Under the pieces are notes generated by a model. That model was not told the origin of the DNA, made no database searches, and was given only the letters and a program-made list of their open reading frames with translations. From assembly GCF_000829035.1 (NCBI RefSeq), contig NZ_AP012541.1, positions 992,001 through 1,056,000 on the forward strand: a stretch of DNA of 64,000 nucleotides. Direction: 5' to 3'. Source of the stretch: Lacticaseibacillus paracasei subsp. paracasei. GTDB taxonomy: Bacteria > Bacillota > Bacilli > Lactobacillales > Lactobacillaceae. Each line of letters opens with the position of its first letter. Positions within the stretch are counted from its first letter, which is position 1. The position numbers were made by a program, and so were the translations under genes. Below, piece after piece: positions 35,458 to 43,410 of the stretch.

Positions 35458-35878
35458 AGGCTTTACTTTAATTGAAGTGGTGGTCAGCCTGATTTTACTT
35501 GCGGCGGTCATGCTGTTATGGCGACCGGTTTTATTGCATGTCACGCGGTTCACGCTTCAAGACCATGTGCTAATCACGTCATTGCAAGCAGAGCATGACT
35601 TGCAAATGTTTGTACGAGATAACAAGTTGCGGTCTGTGGCCTTAATGTCGGTAAGGGTGAGAAGTCCCGAGAAAGCTTACACGATCAATTTTTATCAGGC
35701 CAAACATTTTCGCGGTATGGTTCGTGTGATGGGATCTGAAAATGGGCATATGCCATTATTTACGCATCTAACCGGGGTCAATTTTAGCAAGGTAGCTCAA
35801 GGCTTTCGCTATCGTCTGTATTTGACGACTTCGCAGAAGATTGACGGTGGGGTGCAAATCGATGAAGATACGCGGTAG
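35417..35878 (+). CDS. comGF: Minor pseudopilin ComGF
   Basis: A 153-residue protein with the clear prepilin motif 'KGFTLIEVVVSLILLAAVML' at about residues 14-33. The C-terminal part has the beta-rich ComGF pattern. It overlaps comGE by 41 bases and comGG by 17 bases. AGGAGG lies upstream of the ATG within comGE. Confidence 0.87.
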   Translation: MPKRVDQHIRSRLKGFTLIEVVVSLILLAAVMLLWRPVLLHVTRFTLQDHVLITSLQAEHDLQMFVRDNKLRSVALMSVRVRSPEKAYTINFYQAKHFRGMVRVMGSENGHMPLFTHLTGVNFSKVAQGFRYRLYLTTSQKIDGGVQIDEDTR

Positions 35879-36194
35879 TGTTTTGATCAACACACTGATA
35901 CTGTTTGCTTTACTTCTAATGCTGACTGTTGGCGCGATGCAACGTTTTCGTGATTGGCAGGAAAGTTATCAGGTGCTTGAACAGGTAGAAAAGCGCCAAT
36001 TTACGGAGGCATACAACCATTGGCGAGAACAGATATCTGATAAATCGAAAAGCGAGGCTGATTCCTCGACTTCAGCTGGCAAGGAATCTGATACATCAGC
36101 TATTCGATCAGCGCCGCCAGCGATTGGTGAGACCAAAGAAGCGACTAAGGAACAGCTTGAGGCAACTAGATCAGGGATTCACGCGCTTGAATAA
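35862..36194 (+). CDS. comGG: Last gene of the comG operon, ComGG-like
   Basis: About 110 residues: one N-terminal membrane helix (GSVLINTLILFALLLMLTVG), then a hydrophilic, Ser/Glu/Lys-rich tail. It lacks a clear Gly-Phe-x-x-x-Glu pilin motif, as is common for ComGG. I chose ATG 35862, which overlaps the comGF stop; a longer frame from TTG 35841 is possible. Named by position; sequence similarity is too weak to be certain. Confidence 0.65.
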   Translation: MKIRGSVLINTLILFALLLMLTVGAMQRFRDWQESYQVLEQVEKRQFTEAYNHWREQISDKSKSEADSSTSAGKESDTSAIRSAPPAIGETKEATKEQLEATRSGIHALE

Positions 36195-36296
36195 GCTTTT
36201 CTCAATCGGTACACTGGTAAGCGGAGTGTCGGCGATGACCAGCGCCTGCACGCATCGTTTTTTAGGCCTGAAACCGTATTGATAGGGGGAAGCATC

Positions 36297-37307
36297 TTGG
36301 CCCACGAACATCTAGAGAAGCTGTACAATGTTTTGGATGAAAGCACGACAATTTTGCATCAACAATTGAAAACATCTTTTATTGCTGCTGTTATTGAGGC
36401 GGGAGAGGATCTTGCGTCGGGCAACGTCATGCAAGAAGACGGTGTTCCCAACGATGAAGCTAAAAAGAAGCTAACAGCGTTGTTTGATCAGATCAAACTC
36501 GCCACCTATGAGCCGGAAGAGATTCGTCAAGCCATTCAATTAGTGCTTGTTAAGGCAATCAAGGTAGATGGCATTGAACCCAATAAGCAAGTCACGCCTG
36601 ATGCCATGGCCAGTCTTGCGACATTTATGGTGACGGTTTTTGCGCAACATCTGCCAAAAAAGATGCAAGTCGCCGATCTGGCCGTTGGGACGGGGAATCT
36701 TTTATTTGCTGTGATGAATCAGCTCCACAATGCGCGTCAGGTGGCAGTCAAAGGCTACGGCATTGATAATGACGAAACCTTATTAGCAGTTGCAGGCATG
36801 AGCAGTACGTTGCAACAATTAGATGTTGATCTTTTTCATCAGGATGCCTTAGATAATCTTTTGTTTAAAGACATCGATGTTGTTGTTTCTGATTTGCCAG
36901 TTGGTTACTACCTGGTTGACGAACGCGCCAAGCAATTTGAGACCGCGGCGGCCAAGGGACATTCTTATGCGCATCATTTGTTAATCGAGCAAAGTATGCG
37001 GGTCTTGAAGCCAGGAGGATTGGGTTTATTTTATGTGCCGAGTCAGGTTTTCCGTTCTGAAGAAGCGGCGGGGCTGACAGCTTGGCTGGCGAAGTCGACC
37101 TACTTCCAAGGGTTATTGAATTTGCCGGAAGATTTCTTTGCTGACCAAAAGGCGGAGAAGAGCCTGCTGGTTTTACAGAAACCGAGTCCGGATGTCAAGC
37201 GTGCTAAGCAGATCTTGTTAGGCCAATTTCCGGATCTAAATGACCGCGATGCTTTTGCCGCGTTTATTGACAAAGTGAAGGATTGGGCAGCTGCTAATAT
37301 TGCGTGA
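36297..37307 (+). CDS. Class I SAM-dependent methyltransferase, YtxK-like
   Basis: About 336 residues. The Rossmann-fold SAM site is 'VADLAVGTGNLLFAVMNQL' near residue 125, and the catalytic-type motif 'DVVVSDLPVGYYL' near 200 has a DLPVGYY in place of the NPPY of adenine methyltransferases. Such proteins sit after comG in many Bacillota (YtxK). The start is TTG with GGGGGA upstream; the longer frame from 36279 includes that ribosome site. ackA, the usual next gene, is missing here. The target (DNA or other) is unknown. Confidence 0.82.
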   Translation: MAHEHLEKLYNVLDESTTILHQQLKTSFIAAVIEAGEDLASGNVMQEDGVPNDEAKKKLTALFDQIKLATYEPEEIRQAIQLVLVKAIKVDGIEPNKQVTPDAMASLATFMVTVFAQHLPKKMQVADLAVGTGNLLFAVMNQLHNARQVAVKGYGIDNDETLLAVAGMSSTLQQLDVDLFHQDALDNLLFKDIDVVVSDLPVGYYLVDERAKQFETAAAKGHSYAHHLLIEQSMRVLKPGGLGLFYVPSQVFRSEEAAGLTAWLAKSTYFQGLLNLPEDFFADQKAEKSLLVLQKPSPDVKRAKQILLGQFPDLNDRDAFAAFIDKVKDWAAANIA

Positions 37308-37337
37308 TTGATTGATTTTTAAGTAACCAAAAAGGAG

Positions 37338-37370
37338 AGCTGACAAACGCTTGTCTTGTCAGCTTTTTTT
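37338..37370 (+). terminator. Terminator after the methyltransferase gene
   Basis: AGCTGACAA pairs with TTGTCAGCT around a nine-base loop, followed by seven T. Confidence 0.88.
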
Positions 37371-37525
37371 GTCATTTCAAAACACTTTTCATCTTGTGAT
37401 AGCAAGGCGGTATGGCTGCTGTCACAGGATTTAGGACGTTAGAATAGACTTTACTGATCCGGTCGCCACTGCCTTTTTAAACTGGAATCGGTTAGAATGG
37501 GTTATCAAACTTAAGGAGAATTAAT

Positions 37526-37984
37526 ATGTCATTATTAAGCGTGGCCTACCTGCTGATTGCAATTATTTCAGTTGGTGTGACCATCTTTGATATCATTCAA
37601 ATTCGGATACATGCGCAACCAAAAGTCTGGCGTATTCTTTTGTATCTTGCGGTGGCAGCCTTTTCTCTGGTGTTGACCTTGCAGCAAAGTCAACATTTTG
37701 ACGATCTTGTCAGCGGCGCCTTTATTGTCGTTATGTTTATCTGTTTTGCCTGCTGGCAGAAGGGTCTTGCTGATGCTGCGATGATTGGCGGGCTTGGTAG
37801 CATTCGATTGTATCAGAATCTTTCTGGCGTTGTTTTACAGGCAAATGCTGGGGGGACGCTGCTATTGGCGCAAGCCGGTCAAGTGATGGTTTTAAAACTG
37901 CAGTTTCGCCAGTCGCCAACAGATCTACAAAGCTTTTTGGTCGATAAAATGCCACCAGAACAGATTCAAATCGTGACAGGGTGA
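37526..37984 (+). CDS. Membrane protein of unknown function
   Basis: A 152-residue protein with three hydrophobic segments in the first half (about 4-22, 36-52 and 64-82), then a soluble C-terminal domain with 'GGLGSIRLYQNLSGVVLQ' and ending near 'MPPEQIQIVTG'. The tail resembles the small PH-like domain seen in DUF5673-type proteins, but I am not sure. AAGGAG precedes the ATG. It stands alone between the methyltransferase terminator and the permease. Confidence 0.75.
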   Translation: MSLLSVAYLLIAIISVGVTIFDIIQIRIHAQPKVWRILLYLAVAAFSLVLTLQQSQHFDDLVSGAFIVVMFICFACWQKGLADAAMIGGLGSIRLYQNLSGVVLQANAGGTLLLAQAGQVMVLKLQFRQSPTDLQSFLVDKMPPEQIQIVTG

Positions 37985-38122
37985 TCAGTTGGGCGTTTTC
38001 TGAAAATGGTGTATAATTTTTTCTGATACGATTCAAAGAGCTGGGATATTTCTGCATTTGCAAAGACAGAACCTGTTATGACCTGATTTTTTTCGGGTTA
38101 ACACGTTTATAGGAGGATGAGC

Positions 38123-39511
38123 ATGCAAGCCAAGAAAGATGACAAGCCCGAACTAGCGCGTCACTTGAAAAGCCGACACGTGCAACTGATTGCGATTGGC
38201 GGAACGATTGGGACAGGCCTTTTTCTAGGATCTGGCCAATCCATCCACACCGCTGGGCCTTCCATCTTACTAGCTTATCTCATCACAGGTGGGATTTGTT
38301 TTCTAATTATGCGGGCATTGGGTGAATTGCTAATGTCCGATGTGAATTCACATACGTTTATTGATTTTATTAGCAAATATATGGGAAAAGATGCTGGTTG
38401 GGTGACTGGCTGGACCTACTGGATTTGTTGGGTGGCGGTCGCCATGGCCGAAGTGACAGCAATCGGTCTCTACATTCGATTCTGGTTGCCAGGAGTTCCT
38501 CAATGGCTGCCGGGCCTGATTGCACTGGCAGTGTTGCTGCTAATGAATCTGGTTAGTGTTGGGCTGTTTGGTGAGGCGGAGTTCTGGTTTGCCTTGATTA
38601 AGATCGTGGCCATTATTGGGTTAATTGCGCTCGGCGTCTTTATGCTGTTTGTGCACTATAAAACGCCTGTTGGCTATGCCAGCCTAAGCAACCTCGTTAA
38701 TGACGGCGGCTTTTTTCCAAAAGGAATGAGCGGTTTTCTAATGTCGCTGCAAATGGTGGTGTTTAGTTTCGTCGGGATCGAAATGGTCGGGTTGACTGCT
38801 AGTGAAACCAAAGATCCGCATAAAGTGATTCCAGAAGCGATCAATGAGATTCCGATGCGGATTTTACTGTTTTACATTGGCGCATTGTTTGTCATTATGT
38901 GCATCTACCCATGGCGCGATGTGTCACCCGTTAATAGTCCTTTTGTCGAGGTTTTTCGTAATGTCGGGATTCCAGCCGCCGCCGACATTATTAATTTTGT
39001 TGTGTTGACAGCGGCAGCATCTGCCTGCAATTCATCTATTTTCAGCACTGGCAGATTACTCTTCTCACTGACATTAACTGGTAAAAGCAAGTCCGCACGT
39101 TGGACTGCTAAACTGTCTCGGCGACAAGTGCCAGCGCGGGCCATTATGATTTCAACAGGAGCCATTGCTGTGGCTGTCATTTTGAACCTTTTTTTACCGG
39201 AGTCTGTTTTCGCACTGGTTTCAAGTGTTGCTACAATCAGCTTTTTATTTGTTTGGGGCATGATTGTCCTCGCTCACTTGCGCTATAAGAAACAACATCC
39301 GCGCGGAACGGATTTTCCAATGCCATTTTATCCTTATTCGAATTATCTTATTTTGGCGTTTTTAGGGCTGACTGCTGTGATTATGATTTTCGATCGGGCA
39401 ATGCTGTCCGCATTGATCTTTGCGGTTATCTGGATTGCGACGTTATTCACCTTGCGCCGATTGCACGCTGATCATAAAGCTCACGAAGACAAAACAAAAG
39501 ACGGTATTTAA
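38123..39511 (+). CDS. Amino acid permease, APC superfamily (AAT family)
   Basis: Proton-coupled amino acid importer, about 462 residues with twelve membrane segments. The N-terminal 'LKSRHVQLIAIGGTIGTGLF' and 'GPSILLAYLITG' are AAT-family signatures. 'VTGWTYWICWVAVAMAEVTA' resembles the D-serine/D-alanine/glycine transporter CycA, so such substrates are likely. The ATG at 38123 has AGGAGG six bases upstream; the in-frame ATG at 38117 abuts it. An extended -10 (TGTATAAT near 38010) lies upstream. Confidence 0.88.
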   Translation: MQAKKDDKPELARHLKSRHVQLIAIGGTIGTGLFLGSGQSIHTAGPSILLAYLITGGICFLIMRALGELLMSDVNSHTFIDFISKYMGKDAGWVTGWTYWICWVAVAMAEVTAIGLYIRFWLPGVPQWLPGLIALAVLLLMNLVSVGLFGEAEFWFALIKIVAIIGLIALGVFMLFVHYKTPVGYASLSNLVNDGGFFPKGMSGFLMSLQMVVFSFVGIEMVGLTASETKDPHKVIPEAINEIPMRILLFYIGALFVIMCIYPWRDVSPVNSPFVEVFRNVGIPAAADIINFVVLTAAASACNSSIFSTGRLLFSLTLTGKSKSARWTAKLSRRQVPARAIMISTGAIAVAVILNLFLPESVFALVSSVATISFLFVWGMIVLAHLRYKKQHPRGTDFPMPFYPYSNYLILAFLGLTAVIMIFDRAMLSALIFAVIWIATLFTLRRLHADHKAHEDKTKDGI

Positions 39512-39515
39512 TCTG

Positions 39516-39533
39516 ATTGAGTGAGCACTCGCT
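39516..39533. promoter_or_regulatory. TetR-type palindrome upstream of the acyltransferase/GT8 operon (distal)
   Basis: ATTGAGTG-AG-CACTCGCT, matching the exporter operator at 22211-22228 in 14 of 18 positions, with the core GAGTG-nn-CACTC intact. It begins four bases after the permease stop and 178 bases before the first gene of the next operon. Confidence 0.55.
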
Positions 39534-39575
39534 TCAATAACGGAAAAGATACTTGAGGACTCATATAAAAGTGAA

Positions 39576-39605
39576 AATAATTTTGAGTGTTCACTCAAAA
39601 TTATT
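39576..39605. promoter_or_regulatory. TetR-type palindrome upstream of the acyltransferase/GT8 operon (proximal)
   Basis: A 30-base palindrome with perfect 14-base arms around a TT centre. Arms are AATAATTTTGAGTG and its complement. It has the core GAGTG-nn-CACTC of the other two sites and lies about ten bases before the likely -35 box of the operon. The symmetry is too long and exact to be chance, but its GC-poor arms lack a T-run, so a terminator is unlikely. Confidence 0.68.
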
Positions 39606-39615
39606 TATTTTAGGG

Positions 39616-39643
39616 TTGACTAACTTTAGCAACGCGTTATGCT
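39616..39643 (+). promoter_or_regulatory. Likely promoter of the acyltransferase/GT8 operon
   Basis: TTGACT (39616-39621), a 16-base spacer and TATGCT (39638-39643), about 68 bases before the first start codon and just after the proximal palindrome. Confidence 0.55.
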
Positions 39644-39710
39644 ATTGATGGTTCGTAGATCAACACGCATCCGTCATCATGATGGCGGTTTATAGAGAGA
39701 GGGGCCGACA

Positions 39711-40475
39711 ATGGCAAAAGTCGTGACATATCGCCACTTGACAGACGATGTTGTTGCTGCACCTGATCAAGAAACCGAGATCCCGGATAATTATCGCTGG
39801 GAGCCTTCATGGCGGTTCCGGATCAAAGCAAATTTGGTTTATGCGGGTTCTTGGCTTTTTGCCCAAGGGTATTGCCGCAGCGTCTTACATGTTCGCAATC
39901 GCAAGGCCTTTCGCCAGGCTGCCGGGCGCGGTTATTTTGTTTATGGTAATCACACTCAGCCTTTTGGGGATGTTTTCACACCCATGCGCGTGAATCAGTC
40001 GCGCCGGGTTTTTACGTTGGCATCACCGGCTAATCTAAGCGTGCCAATTCTAGGACGAATCGTGCCTTATGGTGGCGGTTTGCTGGTGCCAAGCAAGTTA
40101 CATCAATTGCGCCCGTTTGCTCAAGCCATTCGGCGCGTTATCAAACAACGACATGTGGTCATGATTTATCCTGAAGCCCATGTCTGGCCTTACTATACCG
40201 GCATTCGGCCGTTTGAAAATGGTGCTTTTCATTATCCGGTGACAACTAACGCACCAGTATTTGCAACCACAATGACTTATCAAGCCCGGCGGTGGCGGCA
40301 AAAGCCACGCTGGATCTTGTATGTCGATGGCCCTTTTTGGCCAGATGAACAGTTACCGCTCAAAGCGCGTCAGCAGCAGTTAGAGGCGCAAGTTCGAACG
40401 GCGATGACTACTCGCGCCGCCTTGAGTACGGCAACGTATATTCACTATCAGCAGCGAGAGGAGGCGGATTCATGA
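39711..40475 (+). CDS. PlsC-like acyltransferase, first gene of the GT8 operon
   Basis: A 254-residue member of the LPLAT/PlsC superfamily, which transfers acyl groups to glycerolipids or sugars. 'YGNHTQPFGDVF' (near residue 83) stands where the catalytic His-x4-Asp motif is expected, but here the spacing is His-x5-Asp. Later blocks are 'GRIVPYGGGLLVP' and 'VVMIYPEAHVWPYYTGIRPF', matching the substrate-binding motifs. No clear membrane segment is seen. The ATG has GAGAGGGG upstream. It overlaps the next gene by four bases. It is a distant paralogue of the acyltransferase at 42265. The substrate is unknown. Confidence 0.78.
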   Translation: MAKVVTYRHLTDDVVAAPDQETEIPDNYRWEPSWRFRIKANLVYAGSWLFAQGYCRSVLHVRNRKAFRQAAGRGYFVYGNHTQPFGDVFTPMRVNQSRRVFTLASPANLSVPILGRIVPYGGGLLVPSKLHQLRPFAQAIRRVIKQRHVVMIYPEAHVWPYYTGIRPFENGAFHYPVTTNAPVFATTMTYQARRWRQKPRWILYVDGPFWPDEQLPLKARQQQLEAQVRTAMTTRAALSTATYIHYQQREEADS

Positions 40476-41311
40476 CGATGAACATCATGTTTTGCGGTGA
40501 TGAGAAGATGACGGATGGCGTTTTGATTGCTACCTTGTCATTGATGCGGCATACCGATCAACCATTGCATATTTATGTGTTAACCGCCAAGCTAAAAGTC
40601 AATGGCCATGCTTACCAGCCATTCTCTGCGGTGACGGCTGAGCGCATGGCTGACTTGATGCGGCAGGAGAATCCGCAGCACCGCTTGACGCGGATTGACA
40701 TCACTGATTTATTTATGGCTAATCCGCCGCAAGCAAACATGACCACGATGTTTACCCCTTATTGCATGTTGCGTTTGTATGCTGATTTGATTCCTGAGTT
40801 GCCAGATCGTGTGTTGTATCTTGATACTGATATTGTGTGCCGTCGATCGTTTAGCAACCTGTATCAAGAACCAATGAAAGACGTCGATATTGCTGGTGTA
40901 TTGGATCATTATGGCAAATGGTGGTTCCATCATAAATTAACCTGGTTTGATTATATTAATTCCGGGGTTTTGCTGATGAACCTTGCTAGCATTCGGCAAG
41001 ATGGCTTGCTGGTTCGCTGTCGGCGCCTGATCCGCCATCGTTGGCTGTTTATGCCAGACCAAAGTGCACTGAACATCATTGCAAAGTCAAAGCAGATTTT
41101 GCCGCGGAAGTATAATGAACAACATAAAGTCGAAACGGATACTGTCTTCCAACATTTCACCACCTCATTCCGTTTCTGGCCGCGGTTTCGTATTGTGACG
41201 GTCAAGCCATGGCAAATCAGTGCTGTTCATCATCAACTTGGCCTTCATGAATATGATGATCTATTAAACGATTATCGTCAGTTGGCCCCAAAATTGAAAG
41301 AAGTGTCTTAA
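40472..41311 (+). CDS. Glycosyltransferase family 8
   Basis: A 279-residue retaining glycosyltransferase of the GT-A fold (LgtC/glycogenin family), which uses UDP-hexoses. The metal-binding DxD motif is in 'VLYLDTDIVCRRS' near residue 114. 'YINSGVLLMNL' and 'DQSALNII' are further GT8 signatures. The C-terminal His-x-x-Gly-type motif is represented by 'VHHQLG'. GGAGGCGG precedes the ATG at 40472. Second gene in a tightly packed four-gene operon; the next gene begins directly after its stop. The acceptor is unknown; a glycolipid is likely from context. Confidence 0.87.
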   Translation: MTMNIMFCGDEKMTDGVLIATLSLMRHTDQPLHIYVLTAKLKVNGHAYQPFSAVTAERMADLMRQENPQHRLTRIDITDLFMANPPQANMTTMFTPYCMLRLYADLIPELPDRVLYLDTDIVCRRSFSNLYQEPMKDVDIAGVLDHYGKWWFHHKLTWFDYINSGVLLMNLASIRQDGLLVRCRRLIRHRWLFMPDQSALNIIAKSKQILPRKYNEQHKVETDTVFQHFTTSFRFWPRFRIVTVKPWQISAVHHQLGLHEYDDLLNDYRQLAPKLKEVS

Positions 41312-42268
41312 ATGCCTCAACAAACTACGGTTCCCATTTTCTTTTCTGTCGATGACGGTTACGTACCGTGTCTGGCTGTTGCTTTGACATCTATTCGAAC
41401 GAATAAAGATCCGCAAACTGATTTCGTTATCAACATTCTTAACAGTGGTTTACTTCAAAAGAATCAGACGCGGCTTGCGGCTTTAGCAGCGCCGCATTTT
41501 ACGATTAATTTTATCGACATGGACGCGGTCACGCAGCAGATTAGTGGCGACACAAATAAACTGCGCGGCGATTATGTGACGTTGACGATTTATTTCCGGC
41601 TATTCATTGCTGACATGTTCCCGCAATATGATAAAGCAATTTATATTGATGCCGATACGGTTGCCGATGGTGATTTGGCAGAATTGTTTACGACTGACCT
41701 AGGCGATAATTTAGTCGCTGGTGTTGCAGATCCGGTGATGATGACATACCCGGAAACCATTGAATACATTCAGCGTGATTTTGGTGTTCAACCAGGTGAA
41801 TACATCAATTCCGGGGTATTGATTTTGAATCTCGCCCAGATGCGGCAGGAACATTTCTCCGACCGGTTTCTGCATTTGCTAAAAACGTATCATTTTACAA
41901 TGATTGCCGCGGATCAAGATTACATCAATGTGATCGCACAGCATCGAATCAAGTACCTGCCAAAAACTTGGAATATGCAAACAGGTGTCCCGACTGCTGC
42001 TGAATCAGGCGGCAAGTTAATTCACTACAATCTTTTTGGCAAGCCATGGCATTACCGCGATGCTAAGTTAGCGGCAAACTTTTGGCATTATGCGCCAGCA
42101 TCTGGTTTTGAAACGGATTTGAAGCAGCAGTTGGCGGCGTTTACGCCGGCTGATCAACAATCGGATCGGGACAGCATGGCGGCGATGCTAAAAACCGCCG
42201 TTCAAGTTTGCCATACTGATAACACGATCTTGAACGCAATCAAGCATGGCGAACAGGTGGCGCTATGA
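41312..42268 (+). CDS. Glycosyltransferase family 8, second copy
   Basis: A 318-residue GT8 enzyme, starting with the usual 'VPIFFSVDDGYVPCLAVALTS'. The DxD motif is in 'AIYIDADTVADGDLAELF', and 'YINSGVLILNL', 'DQDYINVIA' and 'LIHYNLFGKPW' (catalytic-site His and Lys-Pro-Trp) are all in place. The C-terminal ~50 residues after the GT core may bind the next protein or the membrane. It starts right after the stop of the first GT8 gene and overlaps the acyltransferase by four bases. The two GT8 proteins differ enough to add different sugars or act at successive steps. Confidence 0.9.
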   Translation: MPQQTTVPIFFSVDDGYVPCLAVALTSIRTNKDPQTDFVINILNSGLLQKNQTRLAALAAPHFTINFIDMDAVTQQISGDTNKLRGDYVTLTIYFRLFIADMFPQYDKAIYIDADTVADGDLAELFTTDLGDNLVAGVADPVMMTYPETIEYIQRDFGVQPGEYINSGVLILNLAQMRQEHFSDRFLHLLKTYHFTMIAADQDYINVIAQHRIKYLPKTWNMQTGVPTAAESGGKLIHYNLFGKPWHYRDAKLAANFWHYAPASGFETDLKQQLAAFTPADQQSDRDSMAAMLKTAVQVCHTDNTILNAIKHGEQVAL

Positions 42269-43134
42269 AATCCGGCAAGTTTGTTGGACCAGACCGAGCC
42301 GCGGTGATCGAAAATATTCGTCGCGCGGTGGCGGCTAAGGCATTCAACGTTAAGGTGGAAGAACACGACCCGACTTTCTCGGAAGCACAAGAAACAGCTA
42401 TTATTGATCATTATTTACATCAGCGGCAACGCTGGACATTCCGAGTGAAAACTTTGATTTGCCGATTGCTGGTGAATGCCTATGCAGTGAGGGTCACCAG
42501 CGATGTTGAAGTTGTTGGGGTTGAAAAGATTCGGGCGATTAAAAGCGGTGGTGTCATCACGAGCAACCACTTTAGTCCGTTTGAAAATATGGCGATTCGC
42601 AAAGCTGTCCGTTTAGCTGGCCGCCACCGGATGTATATCGTGAGTCAAGACACCAACTTGGCCATGAAAGGGTTGCTGGGATTTGTCATGAATTATGACG
42701 ATACGATTCCACTATCCGGTCGTCCAAGTTTTCTTAACGGACCATTTATGCAAATGCTAACGAAGGCCTTTTCTGGGCATCATTGGGTGTTAATTTACCC
42801 AGAACAAGAAATGTGGTTCAATTATCGCAAGCCTCGTCCACCCAAGCGCGGATCATATTTTTATGCGGCTGAGGCCGGGGTGCCCATTATCTCGTGTTTC
42901 ACTGAGATTCGTGATTTGAAGGCGCGTGAGAATGATCAATTACGCGAGGTCAGTTATGTCCTGCATGTACTTGATCCGATCTACCCGGATCGCAACTTAT
43001 CCGTCAGAGACAACAGTTTTCAAATGATGCAACGCGACTATGCTCAAAAGCGGCAGGCTTATGAAGCTGCTTATGGCAAGCCGCTGACTTATGCATTCAG
43101 CGACCAGGATATAGCTGGTTGGGACCCGCAGTAA
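42265..43134 (+). CDS. PlsC-like acyltransferase, last gene of the GT8 operon
   Basis: A 289-residue LPLAT-superfamily acyltransferase. The catalytic motif is His-x4-Glu ('SNHFSPFENM', near residue 100), with Glu replacing the usual Asp. 'LIYPEQEMWFNYRKPRPPKRG' is the phosphate/acyl-binding block, and 'AEAGVPIISCFTEI' follows. It shares 'YPE...W..Y...RP' with the acyltransferase at 39711, so the two are diverged paralogues. The N-terminal 60 residues are an extra, charged extension. A terminator follows. Probably acylates a lipid or sugar made by the operon. Confidence 0.78.
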   Translation: MKSGKFVGPDRAAVIENIRRAVAAKAFNVKVEEHDPTFSEAQETAIIDHYLHQRQRWTFRVKTLICRLLVNAYAVRVTSDVEVVGVEKIRAIKSGGVITSNHFSPFENMAIRKAVRLAGRHRMYIVSQDTNLAMKGLLGFVMNYDDTIPLSGRPSFLNGPFMQMLTKAFSGHHWVLIYPEQEMWFNYRKPRPPKRGSYFYAAEAGVPIISCFTEIRDLKARENDQLREVSYVLHVLDPIYPDRNLSVRDNSFQMMQRDYAQKRQAYEAAYGKPLTYAFSDQDIAGWDPQ

Positions 43135-43174
43135 CTAGCAAAAAAATTTTTATTTCATTTAAAAAGAAAATGTG

Positions 43175-43219
43175 CTCGGCACTTGTTGGACAATCTGTCC
43201 GCCAAGTGCCGATTTTTTT
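43175..43219 (+). terminator. Terminator of the acyltransferase/GT8 operon
   Basis: CTCGGCACTTG..GGACA pairs with TGTCC..CAAGTGCCGA around a small loop, followed by seven T. The remaining 190 bases to the next gene hold no recognisable feature. Confidence 0.88.
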
Positions 43220-43410
43220 GAGCATGAACGGATCGACTAAATAACCGAGGCCAAAGTGACAGTAAATGTCTCAGTGCCACTTGGTATGCTGCGGTGAATG
43301 CCAACCGTAACCTTCATAGTGATCAATTGACAGTGGCGCGCAGGTCCTTCACCAACTTGCTTGTTATGCTATAACGGAAGTAAGAGGTTATATTTGAAGG
43401 AGGCTACGCT

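Noticed and set aside
39576..39605. 30-base palindrome read as a terminator of the permease gene
   Set aside because: AT-rich arms and no T-run specific to one side; the GAGTG-nn-CACTC core shared with the exporter operator makes an operator more likely.
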